NCBI GenBank assembly: GCA_016861025.1
Contig: BOKO01000019.1
Coordinates: forward strand, 52,229 to 116,228
DNA length: 64,000 nt
Source of the DNA: Chloroflexota bacterium
GTDB taxonomy: Bacteria > Chloroflexota > Anaerolineae > Caldilineales > Caldilineaceae
Reading direction: 5' to 3'
Below the pieces are notes generated by a model. The model was not told the origin of the DNA. It saw only the letters and a list, made by a program, of their open reading frames with translations, and made no database searches. This document shows, in pieces, positions 23,797 to 34,134 of the stretch. The position numbers were made by a program, and so were the translations under genes. The number at the start of each line of letters is the position of its first letter. The first letter of the stretch is position 1.

Positions 23797-24566
23797 TGAA
23801 TCATGCAACACGGGTGCTCGCCCTCGATCTTGACGATACACTCCTGCGCAGCGACAAAAGCGTCAGCGCGGCGAATCTGGCGGCAATCGAACGCTGGTTT
23901 GACTGCGGTCATGCGATCGTCGTTGCCACGGGCAGACCGCCGCGCAGCGTGCCGCCGGTGCTGCCCGACCTGCTGCGTTACGTCCCGCGCATCGTCTACA
24001 ACGGCGCGCAGGCGATTGTCGATGACCAGGTCGTCTACGCCAGACCGCTGCCGGCTGATGATGTGCGTCACATGTTGGAGTGGGCGGAGTCTTCCGGTGA
24101 GCGATGGTATATCGGGCTGGAGATCGACGATACGCTCTATGTGAATCGGAATTTTCCCAAACCAGGCCATTTTGAGGTGGCGGACTTGATGCAGCTCTGG
24201 AAGCAGCCCACCTACAAGATGATCTTCTTTTTTCCCGAAGGGCGCGGCGACATCGAGCCGCTGCTGGCAGCCGTGCCGCCGACGACGCGCAGCCTGGTCA
24301 CGCCGAAGTTTGATATTGTGCAACTTTGCGCTGCCAGCGCCGACAAGTCCACCGCGCTCGACTATCTGTTGAGTCAACAGGGTCGCTCGCTGGATATGGC
24401 GGTCGCCATCGGCGACGACATCAACGACGTGGAAATGGTGCGCTGCAGCGGCGTGGGCGTTGCAGTGGAGAACGCCTTGCCCGAAGTCAAAGCGGTGGCG
24501 GACTGGATTGTTCCAGACAACAACGCCGACGGCGTCGCCTTTACAATCAATCGTCTTCTCGCTTGA
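23796..24566 (+). CDS. HAD-superfamily (Cof-type) phosphatase
   Basis: A 256-residue HAD hydrolase of the Cof/IIB type. Motif I is ALDLDDTLLRSD (Asp nucleophile and acid), and motif IV is AIGDDINDVEMVRCSGVGVAV near the C-terminus, followed by the typical VKAVADWIVPDNNADGVAF tail. The IIB cap lies between (about residues 80-180). It acts on small phosphorylated metabolites such as sugar phosphates or flavins; the substrate cannot be read from the sequence. I prefer ATG 23796 (MNHATRV) over the upstream in-frame ATG 23769, because a TATAAT box lies between them. Confidence 0.88.
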   Translation: MNHATRVLALDLDDTLLRSDKSVSAANLAAIERWFDCGHAIVVATGRPPRSVPPVLPDLLRYVPRIVYNGAQAIVDDQVVYARPLPADDVRHMLEWAESSGERWYIGLEIDDTLYVNRNFPKPGHFEVADLMQLWKQPTYKMIFFFPEGRGDIEPLLAAVPPTTRSLVTPKFDIVQLCAASADKSTALDYLLSQQGRSLDMAVAIGDDINDVEMVRCSGVGVAVENALPEVKAVADWIVPDNNADGVAFTINRLLA

Positions 24567-24594
24567 GTTTACGGTTTGCTTGAAGATTTGCGCC

Positions 24595-26829
24595 ATGACC
24601 AAACGCAGCTTTCTCTCCGATGCAACCGACCGATTCAGTACACTCGGCGCAAGCTTTCGCAATCAGATTGTTGGCGCCATTCTGGCAGTGATCGGCGTCA
24701 TTCTGCTCTGGGAGACGCTGCGCCAGCAACCAGGGACGGCGGCGCCGTGGCTGGTTGTGTTGACCGGCTGGACGGCGTCACTCGTCGCCGGGTCACTGGT
24801 CGTACTTGGCGTGGTGCTGCTGCTTGGACGGCGAGCCGGCTACTGGAGCGCCGAGGCGCTGATCGGCGTTGAGGTGTTGTTGCTCGGTTTGATGAGCTGG
24901 AGCTTTATACGCTATGAAGGCGCGGTCAACTGGAGCGCGCGGCTGGATGGCGAAGGCGGCGGGCTGGTGGGGTGGGCGATCGGCAATCTATTAATGGCGG
25001 CGTTGGGAACGACGCTCGCCGCCATGATTGCAGGCGCATTAATTATGGCGGGCGCGGTGCTGCTCGTGCGTTACACACCGCTGATCTTCGTCGCCGCAGG
25101 ATTGCTGCGCGCGCTTCCTGGCGTCGGCAGGCTGCTGAGCGCTGCACTTTCAGGGATAAGTCGTCGCCAAGACGAGGACAACTGGACGCCCCTGCCACAC
25201 ACACCGAACTTTGTCTCGGCCACTGCGCCGGAAAGAGAGCAGCCGCCTACACCCACAAAATCCGCCGCGCCGGCGCGCAAGACGGCAAAATCATCAGCGC
25301 CTGTGGCGCCAGCGCCGGACACTCAGAAGACGGCCTCCAAACAACCTGTCGCACCCAAAACCCCGTCGCCCCGTGCGGCGCGTGCGGTTGCGGCGCTGCC
25401 TGCGCTCGATTTGCTCTACGCCGACGCTGGCGCTTATGGCAACCGCGATATTGCCATGTACGAGCAATTGATTGTCAACACGCTGGAAGACTTCAACGTG
25501 CCAGTGCGCGTTGTGCACGTCGAAAGCGGACCCACAGTGACGCAGTTTGGCGTCGAGCCGCTCTACATTGAGAGCGCCGGGCAGAAGCGCAAGGTGCGCG
25601 TCAACCGTATCGTCAACCTAGCCGACGATCTGGCGCTGGCACTGGCGGCGCCGGCTGTGCGCATCGAAGCGCCGGTGCCGGGTCGTCCCTATGTCGGCAT
25701 CGAGGTGCCCAACCCCGACAAATCGCTGGTCAGCCTGCGCGGCATTTTGGAAAGCAGCGAAATGCGCAAAGGCGGCGCGCTGGCGTTGCCGCTTGGTCGC
25801 AACACCGCTGGCGCTGCGGTCGTGATGGATCTGACCAAAGCGCCGCACATGTTGATCGCTGGCGCAACCGGGTCGGGCAAGTCGGTCTGCATCAACACGA
25901 TCGTCACCGGCCTGTTGATGCAGCATGGGCCGGAAAGTCTGCGCTTTGTGATGGTCGATCCGAAGATGGTCGAGTTGCCCGGCTACAACGGCATCCCGCA
26001 CCTCTACGGCAAAGTGATCACCGATGTCGAGCAGGTGATGGGCGCGCTGACCTGGTTGCTGATTCAGATGGATGACCGCTACCAGCTTTTCCGCGACCTG
26101 GGTGTGCGCAACATCGACGCCTACAACGCGGCGATGCGCAAACGCAAGGGTGGACAATCGCTGCCCTACATCGTGTTGGTGATCGATGAACTCGCCGACC
26201 TGATGATGACTGCCGCCGAAGACATCGAACGCCAGATTTGCCGCCTGGCGCAGATGGCGCGCGCCACCGGCATCCATCTGGTGTTGGCGACGCAGCGCCC
26301 GAGCACTGACGTGATCACCGGTTTGATCAAGGCGAATTTCCCAACGCGCATCGCCTTCGCCGTCACCAGCCAGATCGACAGCCGCGTCATTCTCGACACG
26401 CCGGGCGCCGAACGACTGTTGGGGCGCGGGGACATGCTGCTGATGCGCCCCGACGCCGGCAAGCTGCTGCGCGTGCAGGGCTGCTTTGTCGCCGATGAAG
26501 AGATCAACCGCGTCGTGAGTTTCTGGAAATCGGTGAACGCCGGCGAGGAGCGCCCTAAAGCCGCGCCGTGGGCGGGCATCCTCGACCAGCTCGACGACGA
26601 AGATGGGTTGATCCAGGACGCCATCGACGCCATGCGCGGGATGCGCACGTGCAGCGCCAGCATGTTGCAACGCAAGCTCAATATTGGCTATCCCAAAGCG
26701 GCGCGGCTGATGGAGGAGTTGGAAAAGCGCGGCGTGGTAGGACCTGACCTGGGCGCAGGACGCGGGCGCGAGGTGCTGGTAAAAAAGAAGGACGAAGATG
26801 AACTGGACGAGTTTGACGACGAAGTATGA
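24595..26829 (+). CDS. ftsK: FtsK/SpoIIIE-type DNA translocase
   Basis: A 744-residue DNA pump that clears chromosomes at division. The N-terminus has about four membrane helices (residues 25-190), followed by a proline/lysine-rich linker (about 200-260). The alpha/beta motor carries Walker A GATGSGKSVC (about 423), Walker B VLVIDELADLMM (about 530) and ATQRPSTDVITG. The C-terminal gamma winged helix (RTCSASMLQRKLNIGYPKAARLMEELEKRG) would recognise polar guiding sequences. The start is ATG 24595 (MTKRSFL), 28 bp after the HAD stop; the longer frame to 24460 overlaps that gene. The acidic tail DEDELDEFDDEV is unusual. Confidence 0.93.
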   Translation: MTKRSFLSDATDRFSTLGASFRNQIVGAILAVIGVILLWETLRQQPGTAAPWLVVLTGWTASLVAGSLVVLGVVLLLGRRAGYWSAEALIGVEVLLLGLMSWSFIRYEGAVNWSARLDGEGGGLVGWAIGNLLMAALGTTLAAMIAGALIMAGAVLLVRYTPLIFVAAGLLRALPGVGRLLSAALSGISRRQDEDNWTPLPHTPNFVSATAPEREQPPTPTKSAAPARKTAKSSAPVAPAPDTQKTASKQPVAPKTPSPRAARAVAALPALDLLYADAGAYGNRDIAMYEQLIVNTLEDFNVPVRVVHVESGPTVTQFGVEPLYIESAGQKRKVRVNRIVNLADDLALALAAPAVRIEAPVPGRPYVGIEVPNPDKSLVSLRGILESSEMRKGGALALPLGRNTAGAAVVMDLTKAPHMLIAGATGSGKSVCINTIVTGLLMQHGPESLRFVMVDPKMVELPGYNGIPHLYGKVITDVEQVMGALTWLLIQMDDRYQLFRDLGVRNIDAYNAAMRKRKGGQSLPYIVLVIDELADLMMTAAEDIERQICRLAQMARATGIHLVLATQRPSTDVITGLIKANFPTRIAFAVTSQIDSRVILDTPGAERLLGRGDMLLMRPDAGKLLRVQGCFVADEEINRVVSFWKSVNAGEERPKAAPWAGILDQLDDEDGLIQDAIDAMRGMRTCSASMLQRKLNIGYPKAARLMEELEKRGVVGPDLGAGRGREVLVKKKDEDELDEFDDEV

Positions 26830-26949
26830 TGGGGAGTCGCAACTTGTCGGACAAGTATTACGTACTGTAACCAGCGAATCGATAGTGTTGTCTCGACGCA
26901 AAGTTGCGTCGAAGCGGAGATTCGCAGAAAAAGACAAAAGGAATGATCG

Positions 26950-28719
26950 TTGCAACGAGTTTTGTCGGCTGAACAAGATAAACTGATCCGTCGCGAGCGC
27001 AGCCTGCTCGAAGACTTACGCGTGCTGCTCGTGCGGTTGGGCGCGCCCGACGACGACCTGGCGATGCTTAAACGCTCGCTGCACCAGCTCGACGAACTGT
27101 TTCTGCTCGTGATCGTCGGCGAATTCAACGCGGGCAAGACAGCTTTCCTCAATGCGTTGCTGGGCGAACGGCTGCTGACCGAAGGCGTGCTGCCGACCAC
27201 CAGCCAGATTCAGGTGCTGCGCTACGGCGCGCAAAAGACAGAGGACATCGCCGGCGACGATACATTGGTGATCCATCTACCGGTCGACTGGCTGCAGGAG
27301 ATCAATTTAGTCGATACACCTGGCACCAACGCCGTCATCCAGCGTCATCAGGAGATCACCGAACATTTTGTGCCGCGCAGCGACCTGGTGCTCTTCGTCA
27401 CCAGCGCCGATCGTCCCTTCAGTGAAAGCGAGCGTCTGCTGCTCGAACGCATCCGCGAGTGGGGCAAAAAGATCGTCATTGTCGTCAACAAGATCGATCT
27501 GATCGAACGCGAGGAAGACCGCCAGCAAATTGTAGATTTCGTGGCGCAGAACGGGGCACAGTTGCTCGGCGCGGCGCCGCGTATCTTCCCCATCAGCGCG
27601 CGGCTGGCGCTCATCGCCAAAGAGCAGCAACGCCAGAACGGCCTTTCGCTCAACCACAACGACCTGTGGACGCGCAGCCAATTCGGCGCGCTGGAGCAGT
27701 TCATTCTCTCCTCGCTCGACGCCAACGAACGGCTGCGCCTCAAGGTGGAAAATCCGCTCGGCGTCGCCGAACATCTCAGCGCGCACTACCGCCACATCAT
27801 CGACAACCGCCGCGCTGTGCTCAAGGATGACTTCGCCGCGCTGGATCGCATCGAGGCGCAGCTCGAAGCCTACGAAGCCGACATGCGCCGCGACTTCAAA
27901 TATCATCTCAGCCACGTCGACAATGTACTCTATGCCATGGCCGAACGCGGCGACCGCTTCTTCGACGAGACGATGCGCATCGCGCGCGTCTTCGACCTGG
28001 TCAACGGCGACAAGGTGCGCGCCGAATTCGAGCGCACGGTCGTGGCCGACACCTCGCGCGCGGTCGAGCAGCAGGTGAGCGAGCTGATCGACTGGATGGT
28101 CGACCGCGATTATCGGCAGTGGCGCGACGTGATGGAGTATCTCAACCAGCGCTCCAGCCAGCACGCCGACCAGATCGTGGGCAAGGTCGGCAGCGAGTTC
28201 GAGTTCAACCGCCAGAACCTCCTCGCCAGCGTCGGCCGCGAGGCGCAGCGCGTGGTTGACTCCTACGAACCGGAGACCGAATCGCTCAAGCTGGCGCAGC
28301 AGGTGCAGAGCGCACTGGTGCAGACCGCCGCTATCGAAGCCAGCGCGCTCGGTTTAGGCGCGGTGTTGGTGGCGGTGCTCAACACCACGCTGCTCGACGT
28401 GACCGGGCTGCTCGGGGCAGGCGCGCTGGCGGCGCTCGGCTTCTACGTGCTGCCCTATCGTCGCAATCGCCTCAAGCAAGACCTGCGCGCGGCGATCAAC
28501 GACCTGCGTGGGCAGTTGAACGAAGCATTGACGCGTCAGTTCGAGCGCGAGCTTGGCGACGGCATGCAGCGGATGCGCGAGGCAATTGCGCCCTACACCC
28601 GCTTTGTACGCGTCGAGCGCGAAAAGTTGGAGCGCGTCAGCGACGAGATGGAGCGTCTGCGCCGCGAGTTAGCCGAGCTGCGCACAGCCACGGCAAAAGC
28701 GCTGCCTGCGCAGGCATAG
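26950..28719 (+). CDS. Dynamin-like GTPase, membrane-associated
   Basis: A 589-residue bacterial dynamin-like GTPase. G1 is GEFNAGKTAFLNAL (about residues 57-70), a switch I Thr lies in GVLPTTSQI, G3 is DTPGTN (about 122) and G4 is NKIDLIE (about 182). A helical stalk follows. A paired hydrophobic segment (about 465-505, SALGLGAVLVAVLN...GALAALGFYVLP) should dip into the membrane as the paddle, and a coiled coil lies at the end (about 545-585). These proteins remodel or protect membranes. The start is TTG 26950 with AAAAGGA about 8 nt upstream; no in-frame ATG precedes the conserved region. Confidence 0.87.
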   Translation: MQRVLSAEQDKLIRRERSLLEDLRVLLVRLGAPDDDLAMLKRSLHQLDELFLLVIVGEFNAGKTAFLNALLGERLLTEGVLPTTSQIQVLRYGAQKTEDIAGDDTLVIHLPVDWLQEINLVDTPGTNAVIQRHQEITEHFVPRSDLVLFVTSADRPFSESERLLLERIREWGKKIVIVVNKIDLIEREEDRQQIVDFVAQNGAQLLGAAPRIFPISARLALIAKEQQRQNGLSLNHNDLWTRSQFGALEQFILSSLDANERLRLKVENPLGVAEHLSAHYRHIIDNRRAVLKDDFAALDRIEAQLEAYEADMRRDFKYHLSHVDNVLYAMAERGDRFFDETMRIARVFDLVNGDKVRAEFERTVVADTSRAVEQQVSELIDWMVDRDYRQWRDVMEYLNQRSSQHADQIVGKVGSEFEFNRQNLLASVGREAQRVVDSYEPETESLKLAQQVQSALVQTAAIEASALGLGAVLVAVLNTTLLDVTGLLGAGALAALGFYVLPYRRNRLKQDLRAAINDLRGQLNEALTRQFERELGDGMQRMREAIAPYTRFVRVEREKLERVSDEMERLRRELAELRTATAKALPAQA

Positions 28720-28732
28720 GGAACCCGCACCC

Positions 28733-29266
<534 letters not shown>

Positions 29267-29305
29267 AAGGAAAAAACCAAAATCCTGGCGAAGGCATGAT
29301 ATATC

Positions 29306-30682
29306 ATGAACTCTATACGCGATTCAGTGACGGCCGCATTCAACGGGATTCTCACCGTACGCCACGCCAAACACCACATTCCCCACAAGTTCACCGTGCC
29401 AACAGGCGCCACGCGTCTCGAGATTCGCTTTGTTTGCGAACCGGCGGAAGCGCACGGACTAGACAATATGCTCACGCTGAGTCTCTTTGACCCGCACGGC
29501 TTCCGCGGCGCGCGTCATCGCGGCGGCAATCGGCATGACCTCTTTATCGACGCCGTCGCAGCCACGCCCGGCTACGTGCGCGGCCCGCTTCCCGCCGGTG
29601 AGTGGACGGTGCAGGTAGACACGCATCGCATCATGCCAGGCGCGCCGCTGAATTACATGCTGGTCATCGAAGTCGGGTTTGAACCGGTGGCAAGCAACAT
29701 GGCGCCCACACCACAAGGAAAGCCAGGCGCTGTCGTGCGTGCAGAGCCAGGCTGGTATCGCGGCGATCTTCACAGCCACACCGATCACTCCGACGCCGAC
29801 GACCGCAGCGTGACGCAGTTGATCGAGACCGCCCGCGCCGCCGGCCTTGACTTCCTGTTCGTCACCGACCACAACACGATTTCGCCGCTGGCGGAGGTCG
29901 ACGCCGCAGCCGGGGCCACGCTGCTCACTGCAGGCGGGATGGAACTGACCACCTTCTGGGGTCATGCGCTCGTGCTGGGGACGCGAGAGTGGGTGGACTG
30001 GCGTTTTCGTCCCGATGAAGGCGTCATCAATCAACTGGCTAAAGATGTCTATGCGAAAGAGCAGCTTTTCATCATGGCGCATCCTTGTTCAGGCGGCGAC
30101 CCCTACTGCACCGGCTGCGCCTGGCGCTTTGGCGAGATGATGCCCGGCGCCGCGCACATTATCGAAATCTGGAACGGGCGCTGGGACGGCGATTCCAACA
30201 ACGAGCAGGCGCTGGCGCTCTACTACGACTGGCTCAATCAGGGACATCGCCTTGTAGCGACAGCCGGCAGCGACACGCACAGCACAGCCGATTACGCCGC
30301 CGCCACCGGTTTCAACGTCGTCTATGCAGAAGAGCTGTCAGAAGCTGCGCTCCTGCGTGCAATCCGCGCAGGGCATCTCTACCTCAGCAGCGGTCCGCGC
30401 CTGACCCTGGAAGCGCGCCAACAAGACGGCGCCCTGCGCATGATGGGCGACACAATCACGCAGGCGGCGGATGTGGCGGTGCGCTGGCAGGGGGCGCCAG
30501 ATGGAGCGCTCGTGCGCGTGCTCGCCAACGGCCAGCTATTGCATCAACAGAGCGCCGACGGTGAGGGCGGCGTCACCTGGTCAATCACGCCCGCTGACGC
30601 CACATGGCTGATCGCCGAGATGCGCGGTCGCAACGGCGTATTGTTGGCGGTGACAAATCCTCTCTTTTGGCAGATTGAGTGA
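29306..30682 (+). CDS. CehA/McbA-type PHP metallohydrolase
   Basis: A 458-residue protein with an N-terminal beta domain (about 1-145) and a PHP-family metal-dependent hydrolase domain. Metal-binding motifs are GDLHSHTDHSDAD (about residue 153), FVTDHNTIS (about 188), MAHPCSGG and AGSDTHS (about 320). These match the CehA/McbA family of PHP phosphoesterases. The substrate is unknown. A C-terminal beta segment follows the catalytic domain. The start ATG 29306 lies within a GCATGATATATC context without a strong ribosome site. The next gene is convergent. Confidence 0.82.
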   Translation: MNSIRDSVTAAFNGILTVRHAKHHIPHKFTVPTGATRLEIRFVCEPAEAHGLDNMLTLSLFDPHGFRGARHRGGNRHDLFIDAVAATPGYVRGPLPAGEWTVQVDTHRIMPGAPLNYMLVIEVGFEPVASNMAPTPQGKPGAVVRAEPGWYRGDLHSHTDHSDADDRSVTQLIETARAAGLDFLFVTDHNTISPLAEVDAAAGATLLTAGGMELTTFWGHALVLGTREWVDWRFRPDEGVINQLAKDVYAKEQLFIMAHPCSGGDPYCTGCAWRFGEMMPGAAHIIEIWNGRWDGDSNNEQALALYYDWLNQGHRLVATAGSDTHSTADYAAATGFNVVYAEELSEAALLRAIRAGHLYLSSGPRLTLEARQQDGALRMMGDTITQAADVAVRWQGAPDGALVRVLANGQLLHQQSADGEGGVTWSITPADATWLIAEMRGRNGVLLAVTNPLFWQIE

Positions 30683-30718
30683 TGTCACCACCCAACACCT
30701 GAACAACTCAACATGCCA

Positions 30719-32767
30719 TTAGCGATCAATGACAGGAAGAAACGCCTGTTCGGGAAAAGCGTCTCCCAAGAAAATATCGACATCCTGCGTGGTTGCCTCG
30801 GCCTGCACCCTTACGTTTGATGCACGCATCGGATCACCGTACTGGGGTGGACCGCCGTAACAGCCAATTGTGAACCACTCACCACGAAAGAGCGGCCCAG
30901 CACACACACGGTACTCGCCTGGTGGCAACCCAGCAATTCGATAGATGCCAGCTGCATCCGTCACACTACGCTGAGTCATCATAGCAAGTGGCGAATATAA
31001 ACTGTCATTGACGTACCAGACCTGTACGCCGTACCCGTTGGCTGGCGCATTATTGTTCAGCAGAATGCGACCCATGAGGACACCGCCAGGTTGAAGTGCA
31101 GCGTTGACATCAGTCATCTGAGCGCCATAGCTAATCCCAAGCCGTGTTGCCAGAGACGGCGCGACGGTGTTTGAGTAAAAGCTCGTCGCATAACGCCCCA
31201 TTGGATCGCTGAACCCGACCACGTAACCGCCATCGGTCAAGCCACCAAAACGATAACTGCCTTCTGCATCGGCTGCGATTTCGACGATCGGTCGGAGGGT
31301 ATTGTTTGCGGGATACAAGGACACTCTGGCGCCTGCAAGTGCTGTCCCACCTGCCAGAACTCGACCAGAAATGGCGCCGTCGAACACGCCCTGCCCCAAA
31401 TCAACATTAATGTTGTCCAGATGGGCGCCCTGTGTGACCGTGATCGTGGTGATCAACTCTGGGTCTACCCATCCGGTGTGTCCATAGTAACCGCTAAAAC
31501 TCATGCCGTTGAGCCGGGCCTCGACAGCTACACGGTAGATGCCGGGCGGCACCCCTGGCACGCGATAGGCGCCAGTTGACCGGTCGTACGTTGGAAAGAA
31601 AGAGTAATAGTACGACCACGGTATATTGACGTTTTGAAGGCTGACGAATGCCCATTCAGGCGGTGTATCTCCCAACACAGTGATCCGGCCGCTGACAAGA
31701 CCGCCGAGTCCCAGCGTCACATCGACATCCAGGTGCTGCTCAAATCGGTCAACCGTGATCGGTGTTGCCATACCTGGATCGGAAACACCTCCCAAGTATG
31801 CAGCAAGGTTGGGGCCAACCGTATCGCGAAAGAAGAGGGTATAGGTTCCCCGGCGCAGACCTCGAAAACTGTATTCGCCAGCCGCACTTGTCGTTGTCAT
31901 CGCCATGGTGCTGTAGCTACCGATGATATCGCGGCGATAGAGCATCACGACAACATCGGGCAACGCCGCTCCTGCCGATGAGCGCACGATCCCGCCAATC
32001 GCAGCGCTATCGCCTGTAACACCAAGCGTCAGATCAATGCCAGTGGTTGTCATCCCCTGCGTAACTGTGACAGGGTGAGAGTTGTCGATTGACGAGACAA
32101 TATCATCGTAACAGACCGAAGCTTCGTTGACAGACGGCCCCCCACCGGCAGCGGCATACTGATTGAACGCACAGACCGCGTAGACGCCCGGTTGCAGTCC
32201 GGTCAAGCTATATACACCGGCAGCCTCAATCCAGACCGAAGCTGCGCGCTGCCACTGACCAGCAAGTTGCACCAGGGCAGCAACTTCGCTGTAGCCGATG
32301 TAGCCATTCCCTGTTCGGCTCAACCTGCCTTCAATTACGCCAGCGCGGCCTAATACGACATTCACACCGGCGACGTCGTTACCGGCAACAGCAACCGGTG
32401 CGGCGCTTTCCAGCGTCAGAGCATTCGGATAAAAGGTTTGGGCATATAGCCCAGAGAGGTCACGATAGCGAATCTGGTACGCGCCGGTGGGTAAAACGGT
32501 TGCACGGTAGAAACCATTGCTGTCCGTGGTGAGCGTTCGCAGCGGGGAGGCGAAATCGGGGTTGGAAAAAAATAGCTGAACTTCGATTCCAGCTAATGGC
32601 TCGCCAAGTTCATTGGTCACAATGCCAGAGATGCTGCCCGGTGCATCGGGAACCGCCGGCGCTGCCTGTGCAGAGATTTGCTGTGAACTGGAAAGCACGA
32701 AAACCAAACACAACATCAGGCTGGCAGCTATCAAAACCGCTGTCAATGGGGTCACTTTGCGCAACAT
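30719..32767 (-). CDS. Secreted carboxypeptidase-regulatory-repeat (CNA-B-like) protein
   Basis: A 682-residue exported protein built of about seven repeats of the SdrD/carboxypeptidase-regulatory type. Each has a GxISGxVxxxxGxPLAGxxVxL start and a DxxGxYRxxGLPxGxYxV end, as in GSISGIVTNELGEPLAGIEV and TDSNGFYRATVLPTGAYQI. The signal peptide spans about residues 1-34 (to ISAQA). It ends EQAFLPVIDR, the shared tail. I chose ATG 32767 (MLRKVTPL) because GGAGGAGCT lies directly before it; the in-frame ATG at 32794 has no such site. It is probably a structural surface protein with no enzyme signature. Confidence 0.75.
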   Translation of the reverse strand: MLRKVTPLTAVLIAASLMLCLVFVLSSSQQISAQAAPAVPDAPGSISGIVTNELGEPLAGIEVQLFFSNPDFASPLRTLTTDSNGFYRATVLPTGAYQIRYRDLSGLYAQTFYPNALTLESAAPVAVAGNDVAGVNVVLGRAGVIEGRLSRTGNGYIGYSEVAALVQLAGQWQRAASVWIEAAGVYSLTGLQPGVYAVCAFNQYAAAGGGPSVNEASVCYDDIVSSIDNSHPVTVTQGMTTTGIDLTLGVTGDSAAIGGIVRSSAGAALPDVVVMLYRRDIIGSYSTMAMTTTSAAGEYSFRGLRRGTYTLFFRDTVGPNLAAYLGGVSDPGMATPITVDRFEQHLDVDVTLGLGGLVSGRITVLGDTPPEWAFVSLQNVNIPWSYYYSFFPTYDRSTGAYRVPGVPPGIYRVAVEARLNGMSFSGYYGHTGWVDPELITTITVTQGAHLDNINVDLGQGVFDGAISGRVLAGGTALAGARVSLYPANNTLRPIVEIAADAEGSYRFGGLTDGGYVVGFSDPMGRYATSFYSNTVAPSLATRLGISYGAQMTDVNAALQPGGVLMGRILLNNNAPANGYGVQVWYVNDSLYSPLAMMTQRSVTDAAGIYRIAGLPPGEYRVCAGPLFRGEWFTIGCYGGPPQYGDPMRASNVRVQAEATTQDVDIFLGDAFPEQAFLPVIDR

Positions 32768-32931
32768 AGCTCCTCCTTGAACTGTTGTTGGCACAGCCTT
32801 TCATTATCCTTTGATTATGTACCGATTCATCTTCCAAGACGAAAATGTGCCGAAGGAAGTTCCATCAGCATTCACGGCTTGAATCACGTCCAGCACCATC
32901 CACAGGGCGTCTATTCACACCGACAGGCGCC

Positions 32932-34032
32932 TCACACATTAAACCTGAAATGCATCACATCACCATCATGCACCACATACTCACGCCCTTCGACGCGCAT
33001 TTCGCCTGCGGCTTTGGCGGCGGCTTCGCTGCCCAGGCGGATGTAGGTCTCGAAGGGGATCACTTCGGCGCGAATAAAGCCGCGCTCAAAGTCGGTGTGG
33101 ATGACGCCGGCGGCTTCAGGCGCTTTGGCGCCGTGGCGCACCGTCCACGCCCGCACTTCTTTGGCGTTTGTTGTAAAGAACGAGATCAAGCCAAGCGCAT
33201 GATACCCTTTGTGGATCACCTGCTCCAGCCCGGTCTCATGGATGTTCATCGACTCCAAGAATTCGTGGCGCTCTTCGTCGGAAAGACCAGCCATATCTTG
33301 TTCCAGCTTGGCGCACAGCTTGACAAACTCGGCATTGTGTTCGGCGGCGATCTGCCGCACAACCTGCACGTATTCGTTGTCTTCGATCAGGTGATCTTCG
33401 TCAACGTTGGCGACGTAGATCACCTTCTTGCTGGTGAGAAAGCGCATCTCTTTGACCAGCGCCCTGAATGCGTCGCTCTCCGGATCAGGATACGCCGCAA
33501 CGGGAATGCCGCGTTCTAATTGCGCTTTCAACGCCAGCGCCACCTCCAGCACCGGAGTCAGCCGTTTGTCCCCCTTGACTTCACGCGCCAGCTTTTCGAG
33601 CTTGCGTTCCAGTTGTTGCAAATCAGCGATCATCAGCTCGGTGTTGATCACCTCGATGTCGCTGCGCGGGTCGGGTTTGGCGGAAACATGCACGACGTTA
33701 TCGTCATCGAAGCAGCGCACCACATGCACAATGGCGGCAGTCTCACGGATATTGGCGAGAAACTGGTTGCCAAGCCCTTCACCGTGACTGGCGCCCTTGA
33801 CCAGCCCTGCAATGTCGATAAACTCCACCGTCGCGTAGATCGTCTTCTCCGGCTTGACCAGCGCCGCCAGCTTATCGACGCGCGGGTCGGGAACAGTGAC
33901 GATCGCTTTGTTCGGCTCGATCGTACAAAATGGATAGTTTGCCGCCTCTGCGTTTTGTTCCTTTGTCAATGCGTTGAACGTGGTGCTCTTGCCGACATTG
34001 GGCAAGCCCACGATGCCGATCCCTAATGCCAT
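32932..34032 (-). CDS. ychF: Obg-like ATPase YchF
   Basis: A 366-residue YchF (OLA1) protein, a ribosome-associated P-loop NTPase. G1 is GLPNVGKSTTFNALT, G3 is DIAGLVKGASHGEGLGNQFLANIR, and the G4 region has the NxxE/D pattern (YVANVDEDHL) that favours ATP over GTP. A coiled-coil arm spans about residues 130-165. The C-terminal TGS domain ends EYVVHDGDVMHFRFNV. Length and motifs are full and ordinary. A good AAGGTGA precedes ATG 34032. Confidence 0.96.
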   Translation of the reverse strand: MALGIGIVGLPNVGKSTTFNALTKEQNAEAANYPFCTIEPNKAIVTVPDPRVDKLAALVKPEKTIYATVEFIDIAGLVKGASHGEGLGNQFLANIRETAAIVHVVRCFDDDNVVHVSAKPDPRSDIEVINTELMIADLQQLERKLEKLAREVKGDKRLTPVLEVALALKAQLERGIPVAAYPDPESDAFRALVKEMRFLTSKKVIYVANVDEDHLIEDNEYVQVVRQIAAEHNAEFVKLCAKLEQDMAGLSDEERHEFLESMNIHETGLEQVIHKGYHALGLISFFTTNAKEVRAWTVRHGAKAPEAAGVIHTDFERGFIRAEVIPFETYIRLGSEAAAKAAGEMRVEGREYVVHDGDVMHFRFNV

Positions 34033-34134
34033 GATTCACCTTCGGTTCAGATTTCGGCGCGCTTCAATCTCTGTGGTTCTCTGCACCTTTGCATCGAATT
34101 GGCGACTTCGCGCATGGCGTCGCAACGCTGCGCC

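Noticed and set aside
25618..26976. 452-codon minus-strand frame
   Set aside because: Shadow of ftsK, whose motifs are complete on the plus strand.
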